From contig NZ_CAMFJF010000002.1 in the NCBI RefSeq assembly GCF_945956895.1, positions 62,001-126,000 on the forward strand: 64,000 bases of DNA, read 5' to 3'. Positions 1 through 8,413 of the stretch are shown here, in pieces. The notes under the pieces are model-generated. The model was given only the letters and a program-made list of their open reading frames with translations, was not told the origin of the DNA and did no database searches. Within the stretch, counting starts at the first letter, position 1. Each line of letters opens with the position of its first letter. Made by a program: the position numbers and the translations under genes. The DNA is from an uncultured Allobosea sp. Its GTDB lineage: Bacteria; Pseudomonadota; Alphaproteobacteria; Rhizobiales; Beijerinckiaceae.

Positions 1-113
1 GTTCAAGATCGGGCGGGACCGTAGTGGCGCACACCCGCGACAGCAAGCGGCCGACGGTCGGAAAATGGGGATGGGGGGCCTTTGGAACCCGCCGATTTCA
101 GACCAGACACGCC

Positions 114-202
114 GTCATCCCGGACGGAGCACAGCGGAGATCCGGGATCCATCGTAGAGCGGCGGCGCCTTACGATGGATCCCGGGTCAAGCCCGGGATG
201 AC
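114..202. repeat. Dispersed intergenic palindrome, class I
   Basis: Inverted-repeat element with GTCATCCCGG at the left and its complement CCGGGATGAC at the right, and an inner pair of GGATCCATCG/CGATGGATCC-type arms. It lies just downstream of the mltG stop codon. The first 231 bases of the window hold only this element and about 110 bases in which I see no gene. At least 12 further class I relatives occur in the window. Confidence 0.8.
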
Positions 203-231
203 GAGGCGGTTCAGGAGAAAAACGAGCGCGC

Positions 232-1584
232 TCAGGGCTTGAGCTGCGGCACCTGCTTCGGTGAGTTCAGGTCGAAGCTCTTGTTGAGCAGTGGATCGCG
301 CGTCGTCCCTTCGGAGGCGTCGAAAGCGCGCGCGCGCGTTCCGGGCACGCCTCCGGTCGGCTGCGCGACGGGAAAACCGGCCGAGCCGGCATTATCGGCT
401 GCTGGCTGGGTCATGGCAGGCGCTTCCGTGCGGTTGTCAGGGCCTGCGGGCGGCTCGACCTTGTCGACGCTATCCACTGGGGGCTTTCCGCCCTGCTGCT
501 GGCTGCGCGTCGTCTCGATCTGGCGCCAGCGCCCGACATTGCGGTTGTGCTGGTCCAGCGTCTCGGCGAAGGCGTGGCCGCCGCTGCCATCGGCGACGAA
601 ATAGAGGTCCTTGGTCCGCGAGTGATTGACCACTGCTTCCATGGCGGCGCGGCCGGGATTGGCGATCGGCCCCGGCGGCAGGCCGGTGATGACATAAGTG
701 TTGTAGGGCGTCGCCTGCGTGATCTCGTTGCGCTGGATCGGCCGGCCGAGCGTGCCCTTGCCGCCGACGAGGCCGTAGACGATCGTCGGGTCGGATTGCA
801 GCTTCATCTTCTGGTTGAGACGGTTGATGAAGACCCCGGCGACGCGCGGACGCTCGTCGGCGCGGCCGGTCTCCTTCTCGACGATCGACGCCAGGACGAC
901 GAGTTCCTGCGGCGTCTTGATCGGCAGGTCGGCGGGTTTGCGCGCCCAAATCCGCTCTACAAGCCGGCTCTGGGCGACAGCCATGCTCTCGAGCATCGCC
1001 TTGCGCGAGAAACCGCGCGGGAATCGGTAGGTATCTGGGAGGATCGAGCCTTCCTTCGGCACCTGGGAGATCTCGCCGGTCAGCAATTCGTTACTGCGCA
1101 GCCGCTCGACGATCTGCTCGCTCGTCAGCCCCTCAGGCACGGTGATCGAATGCTCGACCACCTTACCGCTGGAGATGATGCCGAGGATCTCCTGCGGGCT
1201 GACGCGGGCCTTGAACAGGTATTCGCCGGCCTGGAGCTTGTGCCAGTCGCCGCCGATGATCGCCGCGACGCGGAAGCTCAACGGATGCTCGATCAGCCCT
1301 TCGCGCTGCAGCAGCTCGGTGATCTCGGTGAGCCCGTTCTCCTTCGGAATGATGAGGACGCGGTCGCTGGCCAACGGCCCGGGCGCCTTGCTCTGGTTCG
1401 AGACGATTGCGATCCCGGCACCGACCACGCCGGCACCGACGAGCGCAATCGTGAACAGGCCGCTCAGCATCGACAGGAAGGGGCTGCGCCGACGCCGGCG
1501 GACCTTGGGCGGCGGCGCCGGCGGCGCTACGGGCTTGAGGGCCTCGCTCGGACTCTTCGGGGCGACGCGGGGCGTATCATTCAC
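232..1584 (-). CDS. mltG: Endolytic peptidoglycan transglycosylase MltG (YceG family)
   Basis: Inner-membrane lytic transglycosylase that cleaves nascent glycan strands and sets their length. The 450-residue protein has a basic, proline-rich cytoplasmic N-terminus, one membrane segment (about residues 35-60), a LysM-like region and the YceG catalytic domain. That domain holds the catalytic-Glu motif ASIVEKETG, then QSDPTIVYG and YNTYVITGLPPGPI. The C-terminal tail of about 90 residues is low complexity. I chose a GTG start because the product then begins NDTPRVAPKSPSEAL, which matches the usual N-terminus in related bacteria. A GTG at 1668 would add 28 atypical residues. It follows fabF on the same strand, a common alphaproteobacterial arrangement. 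Confidence 0.9.
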   Translation of the reverse strand: MNDTPRVAPKSPSEALKPVAPPAPPPKVRRRRRSPFLSMLSGLFTIALVGAGVVGAGIAIVSNQSKAPGPLASDRVLIIPKENGLTEITELLQREGLIEHPLSFRVAAIIGGDWHKLQAGEYLFKARVSPQEILGIISSGKVVEHSITVPEGLTSEQIVERLRSNELLTGEISQVPKEGSILPDTYRFPRGFSRKAMLESMAVAQSRLVERIWARKPADLPIKTPQELVVLASIVEKETGRADERPRVAGVFINRLNQKMKLQSDPTIVYGLVGGKGTLGRPIQRNEITQATPYNTYVITGLPPGPIANPGRAAMEAVVNHSRTKDLYFVADGSGGHAFAETLDQHNRNVGRWRQIETTRSQQQGGKPPVDSVDKVEPPAGPDNRTEAPAMTQPAADNAGSAGFPVAQPTGGVPGTRARAFDASEGTTRDPLLNKSFDLNSPKQVPQLKP

Positions 1585-1792
1585 GATCAAGACGCTCGCA
1601 GCACGGGGTAGATGATGTCGGCACGGTGCAACCTGGACCGCGCCTGCCGGATTGGACGTCGGCCGCACCGGATCCGGACGACCGCATTAGAGCCGGTTTC
1701 CTTGCGGCTGTGAACGCGGAATCAGGCGTTCGGCCGAGGGTGGCGCAGACTCTACCCAAGATTATGGCGAAACCGCGCTGCTTCGCAGCCCC

Positions 1793-3085
1793 CTACTGGT
1801 CCGGCCGGTAGCGCCGCATCACCAGCGAGGCATTGGTGCCGCCGAAGCCGAAGGAGTTCGACAGGGCGTAATCGATCTCGCGCTTGCGGGCGACATGCGG
1901 CACCAGATCGATCTCGGTCTCGACGGAAGGGTTGTCGAGATTGATCGTCGGCGGCGCGACCTGGTCGCGGATCGCGAGCACGGTGAAGATCGCCTCGATC
2001 GCGCCGGCGGCGCCAAGCAGATGGCCGGTCGCCGATTTGGTCGAGGACATGGATGGGCGCTTGGAGGCGTTGGCCAGCAGGCGCTCGACGGCGCGCAGCT
2101 CGATCTCGTCACCGAGCGGCGTCGAGGTTCCGTGGGCGTTGATATAGTCGAGATCGGAGGCGGTGATGCCGGCGCGATCGAGCGCAGCCTGCATGCAGCG
2201 ATAGGCGCCATCTCCATCCTCGGCCGGCGAGGTGATGTGATAGGCGTCGCCCGACATGCCGTAGCCGAGGACCTCGGCATAGATCTTCGCGCCACGGGCA
2301 AGCGCGTGCTCAAGCTCTTCCAGCACGACGACGCCGGCGCCCTCGCCCATGACGAAGCCATCGCGATCCTTGTCATAGGGACGCGAGGCCTTCTCGGGCG
2401 TTTCGTTGAAACCGGTGGAAAGGGCGCGGCAGGCGCAGAAGCCGGCAATGCCGATGCGGTTGATCGCCGATTCGGCGCCGCCCGCGACCATGACGTCGGC
2501 ATCGCCGAGCGCGATCATGCGCGAGGCATCGCCGATCGCATGCGCGCCGGTCGAGCAGGCGGTCACGGCCGAATGGTTCGGACCTTTCAGCCCGTGCTCG
2601 ATCGAGACATAGCCGGACGCGAGATTGATCAGGCGCCCGGGAATGAAGAAGGGCGAGAGCCGGCGCGGTCCACGTTCCTTGAGCAGGAGGGAGGCCTCAT
2701 AGATGCCTCCCAGCCCGCCGATGCCGGAACCGATGGCGACACCGGTCCGGATCTGGTCCTCGTAGCTTTCCGGCTTCCAGCCCGCATCCTTCAGCGCCTG
2801 CGTGGCCGCGGCCATCGCGAAGACGATGAATTCATCGACCTTGCGCTGCTCCTTCGGCTCCATCCAGTCATCGGGATTATAGGTCCCGTCGCTGCCGTCA
2901 CCCCGGGGGATGTTGCAGGCGATCTGCGCCGGCAGATCGCTGGCGTCGAAGCTGGTGATGGGGCCGGCGCCGCTGGCACCGGCCAGAAGGCGCGACCAGC
3001 TCGGCTCGACGCCGCAAGCAAGCGGCGTCACCATGCCGAGACCGGTCACGACGACACGCCGCATCGGATAACTGCGAGAAGCCAT
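1793..3085 (-). CDS. fabF: Beta-ketoacyl-ACP synthase II
   Basis: Condensing enzyme that extends acyl-ACP with malonyl-ACP in type II fatty-acid synthesis. The 430-residue thiolase-fold protein shows the nucleophilic Cys in TACSTGAHAIG (about residue 177), the first catalytic His in NAHGTSTPLGD, the second in KSATGHLLGAAGA, and the C-terminal glycine-rich NSFGFGGTNASLV. The start at 3085 has a weak GAAAGAG upstream. An internal ATG at 3064 (MRRVVVTGLG) is the more conventional family start, so the first seven residues are uncertain. It lies 34 bases after acpP, its substrate carrier, and probably shares its transcript. Confidence 0.96.
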   Translation of the reverse strand: MASRSYPMRRVVVTGLGMVTPLACGVEPSWSRLLAGASGAGPITSFDASDLPAQIACNIPRGDGSDGTYNPDDWMEPKEQRKVDEFIVFAMAAATQALKDAGWKPESYEDQIRTGVAIGSGIGGLGGIYEASLLLKERGPRRLSPFFIPGRLINLASGYVSIEHGLKGPNHSAVTACSTGAHAIGDASRMIALGDADVMVAGGAESAINRIGIAGFCACRALSTGFNETPEKASRPYDKDRDGFVMGEGAGVVVLEELEHALARGAKIYAEVLGYGMSGDAYHITSPAEDGDGAYRCMQAALDRAGITASDLDYINAHGTSTPLGDEIELRAVERLLANASKRPSMSSTKSATGHLLGAAGAIEAIFTVLAIRDQVAPPTINLDNPSVETEIDLVPHVARKREIDYALSNSFGFGGTNASLVMRRYRPDQ

Positions 3086-3119
3086 GGCTCTTTCTGCGTC
3101 GATCAGCCTTCCGGGCCGA

Positions 3120-3356
3120 TCAGGCGCTCTTCGCGGAGAGGAACTTCACGGCGTCGCCAACCGTCACGATCGTCTCGGCCGCATCGTCCGGAATCTCGAC
3201 GCCGAACTCTTCCTCGAAGGCCATCACGAGCTCGACGGTGTCGAGGCTGTCCGCGCCCAGGTCCTCGATGAAGTTGGCGCCGTCGACGACCTTGTCGGCC
3301 TCGACGCCGAGGTGCTCGACCACGATCTTCTTCACGCGCTCGGCAACATCGCTCAT
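3120..3356 (-). CDS. acpP: Acyl carrier protein
   Basis: A 78-residue acidic four-helix carrier that holds growing acyl chains on a phosphopantetheine arm. The attachment serine is in the canonical DSL motif ([19 protein letters not shown]). The start [10 protein letters not shown] gives the standard family length. A longer open frame runs upstream to 3593 but encodes no recognisable domain there. It sits between fabG and fabF in the usual fab order, with a 265-base leader that suggests its own promoter, as expected for such an abundant protein. Confidence 0.97.
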   Translation of the reverse strand: MSDVAERVKKIVVEHLGVEADKVVDGANFIEDLGADSLDTVELVMAFEEEFGVEIPDDAAETIVTVGDAVKFLSAKSA

Positions 3357-3479
3357 GGGTCTCTTCCTTAGACTTAGAAACTGAAATCGCATCGCAGGGG
3401 TGCGACGCGATGGAGGGATCTCATTCCGAGCCGCCGCGCCATCGTGACGATGTCCGCGATCCGGAAAGCTCGAAGCCTG

Positions 3480-3508
3480 CACAAACGCAACAACCGAGGT
3501 TTCGTCAA
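3480..3508 (-). promoter_or_regulatory. Possible acpP promoter
   Basis: On the minus strand TTGACG (3503-3508) is followed after 17 bases by TTTGTG (3480-3485), about 125 bases before the acpP start. The -35 matches the housekeeping consensus well but the -10 is poor. It is offered only because the fabG-acpP gap of 265 bases is long for an operon. Confidence 0.25.
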
Positions 3509-3621
3509 GCCCCCTCGGATCGCCGGGCTGCAGCGCGACGGCGCTAGTTAACACACCCTTTACAGGCTGGCGAGTGCGCCGCAGACTTATCAAAACCGAT
3601 CTGGAACAGGCGCTAACGCGC

Positions 3622-4359
3622 CTAGATCATTGCCATTCCGCCGTTGACGTGCAGGGTCTGCCCAGTCACGTAACCGGCTTCCGTGCTGGCGAGAAAAGCC
3701 ACGGCCGCGGCCACATCCGCGCCCTCGCCCAAGCGGCCCATCGGCACGCCGGAGAGGATGCCCTCGCGCTGCTTCTCGTTGAGGGCCTGCGTCATCGGCG
3801 ACTCGATGAAGCCCGGCGCCACGACGTTGACGGTGATGTTGCGGCTCGCGACCTCGGCGGCCAGCGCCTTGGACATGCCGATCAAGCCGGCCTTGGCGGC
3901 AGCGTAATTGCCCTGGCCGGGATTACCGGTGGTGCCGACCACCGAGCCGATCGCGACGATTCGGCCGTAGCGCCGGCGCATCATCGACTTCACGGCGGCG
4001 CGCGACAGGCGGAAGGCCGCCGTCAGGTTGACCGCGAGCACGCTGTCCCAGTCCTCGTCCTTGAGGCGCATGAACAGGTTGTCACGGGTGATGCCGGCAT
4101 TGTTGACGAGGATGTCGAGCCCACCGAGCTTCTCCTCGGCGGTCGGCACCAGAGCCTCGACCGAATCCTTGTCGGAGAGATTGCAGGGCGCGATCACGAC
4201 GCGCTCGCCGAGCTCGGCTGCCAGCGCTTCCAGTGCTTCAGCGCGCGTTCCGGAAATCGCGACGCTGGCGCCTTGCGCATGCAGCGTCCGGGCGATGGCT
4301 CCGCCGAGGCCGCCGGTCGCGCCGGTGACCAGGGCCTTGCGGCCGGTCAGATCAAACAT
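3622..4359 (-). CDS. fabG: 3-oxoacyl-ACP reductase
   Basis: NADPH-dependent short-chain dehydrogenase that reduces 3-oxoacyl-ACP in the elongation cycle. The 245-residue Rossmann protein has the cofactor motif [12 protein letters not shown] (about residues 12-23), NNAGIT, the catalytic Ser in [12 protein letters not shown] and the Tyr/Lys pair in [13 protein letters not shown], and ends with the FabG-type VNGGMAMI. The start MFDLTGRKA is preceded by GGGAG at good spacing. A longer frame to 4380 would add MPEKGAN. It lies 54 bases after fabD and before acpP, which supports FabG rather than another dehydrogenase. Confidence 0.95.
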   Translation of the reverse strand: MFDLTGRKALVTGATGGLGGAIARTLHAQGASVAISGTRAEALEALAAELGERVVIAPCNLSDKDSVEALVPTAEEKLGGLDILVNNAGITRDNLFMRLKDEDWDSVLAVNLTAAFRLSRAAVKSMMRRRYGRIVAIGSVVGTTGNPGQGNYAAAKAGLIGMSKALAAEVASRNITVNVVAPGFIESPMTQALNEKQREGILSGVPMGRLGEGADVAAAVAFLASTEAGYVTGQTLHVNGGMAMI

Positions 4360-4413
4360 GTTCGCTCCCTTTTCCGGCATTCTGCCGTCTTTGCCCGTTC
4401 CGGGCCCGCGTCG

Positions 4414-5358
4414 TCACGCGCCGCGGGCCTTATAGGCTGCAATATCCTCGGCCGTGCCGATCGAGACCGGCGCCGCGCCCACGACGATACGCTTGACGAG
4501 ACCGGCCAGCACCTTGCCGCTGCCCAGCTCGACGAAATCGGTGACGCCGGCGGCAGCCATCGCCTGCACGCATTCGCGCCAGCGCACCGTGCCGGTGACC
4601 TGGGCGACCAGCGAGGCCCGGATCGCATCCGGGTCGCTCAGCGGCGCGGCGCCGACATTGGCGACGACCGGCACCACCGGCGCCTGCATCGAGACCTTGG
4701 CGAGGGCATCGTGCATCGCGTCGGCCGCCGGCTGCATCAGGGCGCAATGGAAGGGCGCGGAAACCGGCAGGAGCATGGCGCGCTTCACGCCGCGCTCGCC
4801 GGCAAGCACGATGGCGCGCTCGATCGCGGCCTTGGCGCCGGAGAGCACGACCTGACCGCCGCCATTGTCGTTGGCGGCCTCGCAGACCTCGCCCTGGGCC
4901 GCGGCCACAGCGATCTCGCGGGCGAGATCGAGCTCGGCGCCAAGCAGGGCCGCCATTGCGCCCTGCCCGGCCGGAACGGCCTTCTGCATGGCGTCGCCGC
5001 GGATACGCAGCAGGCGGGCGGCGTCGCTGATCGAGAAGGTGCCGGCAGCGGCAAGCGCCGAATATTCGCCGAGCGAATGGCCGGCGACGAAGGCGGCATC
5101 GCGCTTCAGGTCGAGCCCGGCTTCACTTTCGAGCACGCGCACGACCGCGAGGCTGACCGCCATCAGCGCCGGCTGGGCGTTGGCCGTCAGGGTCAGCTCC
5201 TCGGAAGGACCTTCCCACATCACCGCCGACAGCTTCTGCGACAGCGCCGCATCGACCTCGTCGAAGACCGCTTTCGCGACGGGGAAGTTCTCGGCCAGGC
5301 TCTTGCCCATGCCAACTGCCTGAGAGCCCTGGCCCGGAAAGATGAACGCAGTGGTCAT
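4414..5358 (-). CDS. fabD: Malonyl-CoA:ACP transacylase
   Basis: Loads malonyl groups onto ACP to feed fatty-acid elongation. The 314-residue protein shows the oxyanion motif FPGQGSQAVGMG near the N-terminus, the nucleophilic Ser in GHSLGEYSALAAAG and the catalytic His in SAPFHCALM. The start MTTAFIFPGQG is conventional; an in-frame ATG at 5391 would add eleven hydrophilic residues. It is the first gene of the minus-strand fabD-fabG-acpP-fabF-mltG group and is divergent from rpsF. Confidence 0.96.
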   Translation of the reverse strand: MTTAFIFPGQGSQAVGMGKSLAENFPVAKAVFDEVDAALSQKLSAVMWEGPSEELTLTANAQPALMAVSLAVVRVLESEAGLDLKRDAAFVAGHSLGEYSALAAAGTFSISDAARLLRIRGDAMQKAVPAGQGAMAALLGAELDLAREIAVAAAQGEVCEAANDNGGGQVVLSGAKAAIERAIVLAGERGVKRAMLLPVSAPFHCALMQPAADAMHDALAKVSMQAPVVPVVANVGAAPLSDPDAIRASLVAQVTGTVRWRECVQAMAAAGVTDFVELGSGKVLAGLVKRIVVGAAPVSIGTAEDIAAYKARGA

Positions 5359-5701
5359 GCTATGAATGTCCCGGTCTTCATTATCAGTCATTCGTCTTAT
5401 ATGACGCGGCTGTCACATCGCTTCCGCCGCCAAGTCAAGCGCAGCGCCCGAATTTTCTGCCCCCGAAGCCGCGTTTTCCGGCAGATTCCGGTTGCCATGA
5501 CGTATCGGACACTGTAACGACCGCATCCTGCTTGTTCGGCCGGAGGCTGAACGGATGGTGCTCGCCCGCTTGGGCCTGCGCAGGTTCGTTTCCCGAACCG
5601 TCATCCCGTGTCTCCGCCTTCGATGAAATCCTGTCGGGCCTTATCCAGGGCTCGGAGGGCTCCGCGCCGGGCGAAGCAGGGTGAAACAAGGAAGGCCACA
5701 T
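5359..5701. promoter_or_regulatory. Divergent fabD/rpsF intergenic region
   Basis: A 343-base gap between two divergent operons, so it must hold promoters for both. On the plus strand TTGCCA (5492-5497) lies 17 bases before TAACGA (5515-5520), with an alternative -10 TGTAAC, and could drive rpsF. The rpsF leader has short GC-rich inverted repeats near 5535-5585, but I could not identify a specific S6:S18 binding motif. No gene is evident. A long minus-strand frame (5435-6148) here is an antisense shadow of rpsF. Confidence 0.4.
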
Positions 5702-6133
5702 ATGGCATTGTACGAGCATGTGCTGCTCGCGCGGCAGGATGTCAGCGCGCAGCAGGTCGAAGCTCTTGTCGAGCAGTTCAAGGGCGTGATCGAAGCGAAT
5801 GGCGGCGCCATCCGCAAGGTCGAGTACTGGGGCGTCAAGTCCCTCGGCTACCGCATCAAGAAGAACCGCAAGGCTCACTACACGCTGCTGAACATCGAGG
5901 CTCCCTCCGCCGCCGTGCTGGAGATGGAGCGCCAGATGCGCATCAACGAGGACATCCTGCGCTTCATGACCGTCAAGGTCGAGGAGCTCGAGGAAGGTCC
6001 GTCGGCCATGCTGCAGAAGCGTGACCGCGAGGACCGTCCGGAGCGTGGCGGCGACCGTTTCGAGCGCGGCCCGCGCCGTGACCGTCCGCGTCGTGACGAC
6101 GAAGCGACCGAAACCGCCGAAGCGGAGGCCTGA
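5702..6133 (+). CDS. rpsF: 30S ribosomal protein S6
   Basis: Binds the central domain of 16S rRNA as a heterodimer with S18. The 143-residue protein starts [12 protein letters not shown] and has the S6 core with [21 protein letters not shown]. Its tail of about 45 residues is Arg/Asp/Glu-rich (repeated DR, RPR), an extension typical of alphaproteobacteria. GGAAGG lies upstream of the chosen ATG; an upstream frame MKQGRPH is possible but unconventional. rpsR follows after two bases. Confidence 0.96.
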   Translation: MALYEHVLLARQDVSAQQVEALVEQFKGVIEANGGAIRKVEYWGVKSLGYRIKKNRKAHYTLLNIEAPSAAVLEMERQMRINEDILRFMTVKVEELEEGPSAMLQKRDREDRPERGGDRFERGPRRDRPRRDDEATETAEAEA

Positions 6134-6135
6134 GA

Positions 6136-6381
6136 ATGTCGACTGCATCCGCTGGCGCTCGCCGCCCCTTCTTCCGCCGCCGCAAATCCTGCCCGTTCTC
6201 GGGCGAAGGCGCTCCGAAGATCGACTACAAGGACGTGCGTCTGCTCTCGCGCTACATCTCCGAGCGCGGCAAGATCGTTCCGTCCCGCATCACGGCGGTC
6301 TCCGCCAAGAAGCAGCGCGAGCTCGCCCAGGCGATCAAGCGCGCCCGCTTCCTCGGCCTGCTGCCCTACGTCATCCGCTGA
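6136..6381 (+). CDS. rpsR: 30S ribosomal protein S18
   Basis: Small basic protein (81 residues) of the 30S platform, partner of S6. The motifs [57 protein letters not shown] and LLPYVI are diagnostic. GGAGG lies about 8 bases before the ATG and overlaps the end of rpsF, so translation of the two is closely linked. Confidence 0.97.
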   Translation: MSTASAGARRPFFRRRKSCPFSGEGAPKIDYKDVRLLSRYISERGKIVPSRITAVSAKKQRELAQAIKRARFLGLLPYVIR

Positions 6382-6413
6382 TCCGTTCCTTCGGATCCGG
6401 CAGACACTAAATT

Positions 6414-6438
6414 CCGGAGGCGCCTCCCGCGCCTCCGG
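6414..6438 (+). terminator. Perfect stem-loop after rpsR
   Basis: A ten-base-pair GC-rich stem (CCGGAGGCGC paired with GCGCCTCCGG, loop CTCCC) starts 33 bases after the rpsR stop. It is followed by TTCTCGCTTTC rather than a clean T-run, so it is more likely an attenuator or mRNA-stabilising hairpin than a full terminator. The 180-base gap to the next gene holds nothing else recognisable. Confidence 0.45.
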
Positions 6439-6561
6439 TTCTCGCTTTCAAGATCAACCAGTCGCCCGGCGGTGAAACTCCATCGGGTTCGTTGAGGCCA
6501 AGGGGCCTCTCACCCTGCCGCACCGGATGGTGTGTGAGCAGCGGGACAGCAGGACGGATTA

Positions 6562-7509
6562 ATGATTCCGATTGTCGGCATCGGCGCGGGCCTCGTTTCG
6601 GCCCTGCTCTTCTCAGTGGTGATCACCGGATCGCCGCTGGCCGCTTTGCTGTATTCGGCCGCCCCGCTCCCGATCTTCATCGCATCTTTGGGCTGGAACC
6701 ACCGCTCCGGGCTGTTCGCCACGGTTGCCGGTGCGCTCGCCGTCGCGGTTGCGCTCGCCCCGACTGGCGGCATCGCGTTTGCCCTGATCATCGGCCTGCC
6801 GGCCTGGTGGATCGCCTATCTCGCGCTTCTTGCCCGTGCCGACGCTGACGGTCACGTCGAGTGGTATCCGCTCGGCAACCTGCTGCTCTGGATCGCTGCC
6901 ACCGCCGCGCTCGCCACCGTCGGCAGCGCTCTGGTGATGACCACCGATTACGAGACCTATCGCGCGGTGATCGCGCGCATGATCGAGACCCTGCTGAACG
7001 AGATGGTACGCGGCAAGCTGATCGCGCTGCCCGGCGACATCCAGGTCAAGGACCTCGCGCAGAGCCTGGCCCCCGCCGTGCCGCTCGGCATCGGCGCCTC
7101 CTTCGTCACCACCATCACCGCCAATCTCTGGCTCGCGGCCCGCGCCGTGAAGATGTCGGACCGTTTGCCGCGCCCCTGGCCCTTCATCCCGTCGACCACG
7201 CTGCCGCGGCAGGCGCTGCTCTTGCTGATCGCCGCCAGTTTCGCCGCGACGATGGGCGGCTTCATCGGCGTCGCCGCTATGGCCTTTGCCGGCGCGCTGC
7301 TCGCCGCCTTCATGTTCAGCGGGCTCGCCGCCCTGCACGACCTCTCGCGCGGCCGTTCCTGGCGGATGCCGATGCTGATCTCGATCTATGTCGCCCTCAT
7401 CCTGATGCAGGCCGTGCTGACGCCGCTGCTCACGATCGCGGGCGTCATCGACACGCTTCTCGGCCTGCGCAAGCGGGCCGCGCTGCCGCCTCCGCCTACC
7501 CGTTCCTGA
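6562..7509 (+). CDS. DUF2232 multi-spanning membrane protein
   Basis: A 315-residue very hydrophobic protein with about eight predicted membrane helices, starting MIPIVGIGAGLVSALLFSVV after an AGGACGG ribosome site. Members of this uncharacterised family commonly sit between rpsR and rplI in alphaproteobacteria, as here, and the position is the main support for the name. The second half carries FVTTITANLWLAARAVKMSDRLPRPWPF and a repeated small-residue helix pattern. No catalytic or binding motif is visible. Function is unknown; remote similarity of DUF2232 to S-component-like transporters has been proposed, but I see no residue here that decides it. Confidence 0.8.
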   Translation: MIPIVGIGAGLVSALLFSVVITGSPLAALLYSAAPLPIFIASLGWNHRSGLFATVAGALAVAVALAPTGGIAFALIIGLPAWWIAYLALLARADADGHVEWYPLGNLLLWIAATAALATVGSALVMTTDYETYRAVIARMIETLLNEMVRGKLIALPGDIQVKDLAQSLAPAVPLGIGASFVTTITANLWLAARAVKMSDRLPRPWPFIPSTTLPRQALLLLIAASFAATMGGFIGVAAMAFAGALLAAFMFSGLAALHDLSRGRSWRMPMLISIYVALILMQAVLTPLLTIAGVIDTLLGLRKRAALPPPPTRS

Positions 7510-7544
7510 AACCCTGACCAACAGACTGATCAAGGAGAAGACCC

Positions 7545-8108
7545 ATGGAAGTGATCCTGCTCGAACGCGTCGCCAAGCTCGGCCAGATGGGCGACATCGT
7601 CCGCGTCCGCGACGGCTTCGGCCGCAACTACCTGCTCGCCCGCGGCAAGGCGCTGCGCGCCACCGAGGACAACAAGAAGCGCTTCGAGAGCCAGAAGCTC
7701 GAGCTCGAGACCCGCAACCTCGAGCTGAAGTCCGAGGCCGATGCCGTCGCCGAGCGCCTGAACGGTCAGAGCGTCACCATCCTGCGCCAGTCGGGCGAGT
7801 CCGGCGTGCTCTACGGTTCGGTCTCGACCCGTGACATCGCCGAGGCCCTGACCAAGGACGGCTTCAACGTCTCGCGCGGCCAGGTGACCCTGAACACCCC
7901 GATCAAGACGCTCGGCCTGCACACCGTCCCGGTCGTTCTGCATCCGGAAGTCGCGGTCTCGATCACCGTCAACGTCGCCCGTTCGGCTGAAGAGGCCGAG
8001 CGCCAGGCCGCCGGCGAGAACGTCACGGCCCGCGAGGAGTTCGATCTCGACGATCTCGGCCTCGAGGTCGGCGCGGCGCTGGCCGAGGCCGGCGACGTCG
8101 AGCTCTAA
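7545..8108 (+). CDS. rplI: 50S ribosomal protein L9
   Basis: A 187-residue large-subunit protein that spans the L1-stalk base. The N-terminal RNA-binding domain reads [19 protein letters not shown] then [17 protein letters not shown] long connecting helix and the C-terminal domain follow ([33 protein letters not shown]). Compared with the 148-residue E. coli protein it has an acidic C-terminal extension rich in Glu and Asp, common in the order. AAGGAGA lies at ideal distance before the ATG. Confidence 0.97.
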   Translation: MEVILLERVAKLGQMGDIVRVRDGFGRNYLLARGKALRATEDNKKRFESQKLELETRNLELKSEADAVAERLNGQSVTILRQSGESGVLYGSVSTRDIAEALTKDGFNVSRGQVTLNTPIKTLGLHTVPVVLHPEVAVSITVNVARSAEEAERQAAGENVTAREEFDLDDLGLEVGAALAEAGDVEL

Positions 8109-8126
8109 TATCCGAAGAAGCGCGCC

Positions 8127-8220
8127 GTCATTCCGGACAAGCCGCGTAGCGGCGCCGATCCGGAATCCATCGAGGGGCGCCAACGCTCTATGATGGATTC
8201 CGGGTCAAGCCCGGAATGAC
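8127..8220. repeat. Dispersed intergenic palindrome, class I
   Basis: GTCATTCCGG...CCGGAATGAC outer arms with GGAATCCATCG and TGATGGATTCC inner arms, 19 bases after the rplI stop. It belongs to the same family as the element at 114-202. Confidence 0.85.
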
Positions 8221-8276
8221 GGCGACGGTGTTTCAGGCGCCTCTACAGACCGCTCCTGACATCCCTCGACGAAGTC

Positions 8277-8306
8277 AAGGCGTCGCATGCTCATGCGGCG
8301 CCTTTT
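8277..8306 (+). terminator. Intrinsic terminator of the rpsF-rplI transcript
   Basis: AAGGCGTCGCATG pairs with CATGCGGCGCCTT (one G-T pair), and the stem runs into TTTT. It lies about 170 bases after rplI, beyond the palindromic element, and just before the dnaB promoter candidate. Confidence 0.65.
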
Positions 8307-8316
8307 CGATTCGCGC

Positions 8317-8345
8317 TTGTGAAATGCGGGCATAGCCGAGATAAC
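8317..8345 (+). promoter_or_regulatory. Candidate dnaB promoter
   Basis: TTGTGA (8317-8322), a 17-base spacer, then GATAAC (8340-8345): four of six matches in each box at ideal spacing. It lies immediately after the intrinsic terminator and about 70 bases before the dnaB start. Confidence 0.4.
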
Positions 8346-8413
8346 GCGTCGTCACCGCGAGAGCGTCTCCGCCGCGACACAAGCGATCCGTCACGACTGA
8401 CTTACAAGAGCCC

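Noticed and set aside
24..242. Short plus-strand open frame at the left edge
   Set aside because: It runs through the palindromic element, is rich in Arg and Gly as expected of random GC-rich sequence, and shows no family motif.
5594..5640. Solo GTCATCCCG end upstream of rpsF
   Set aside because: No complementary right end was found within 200 bases.
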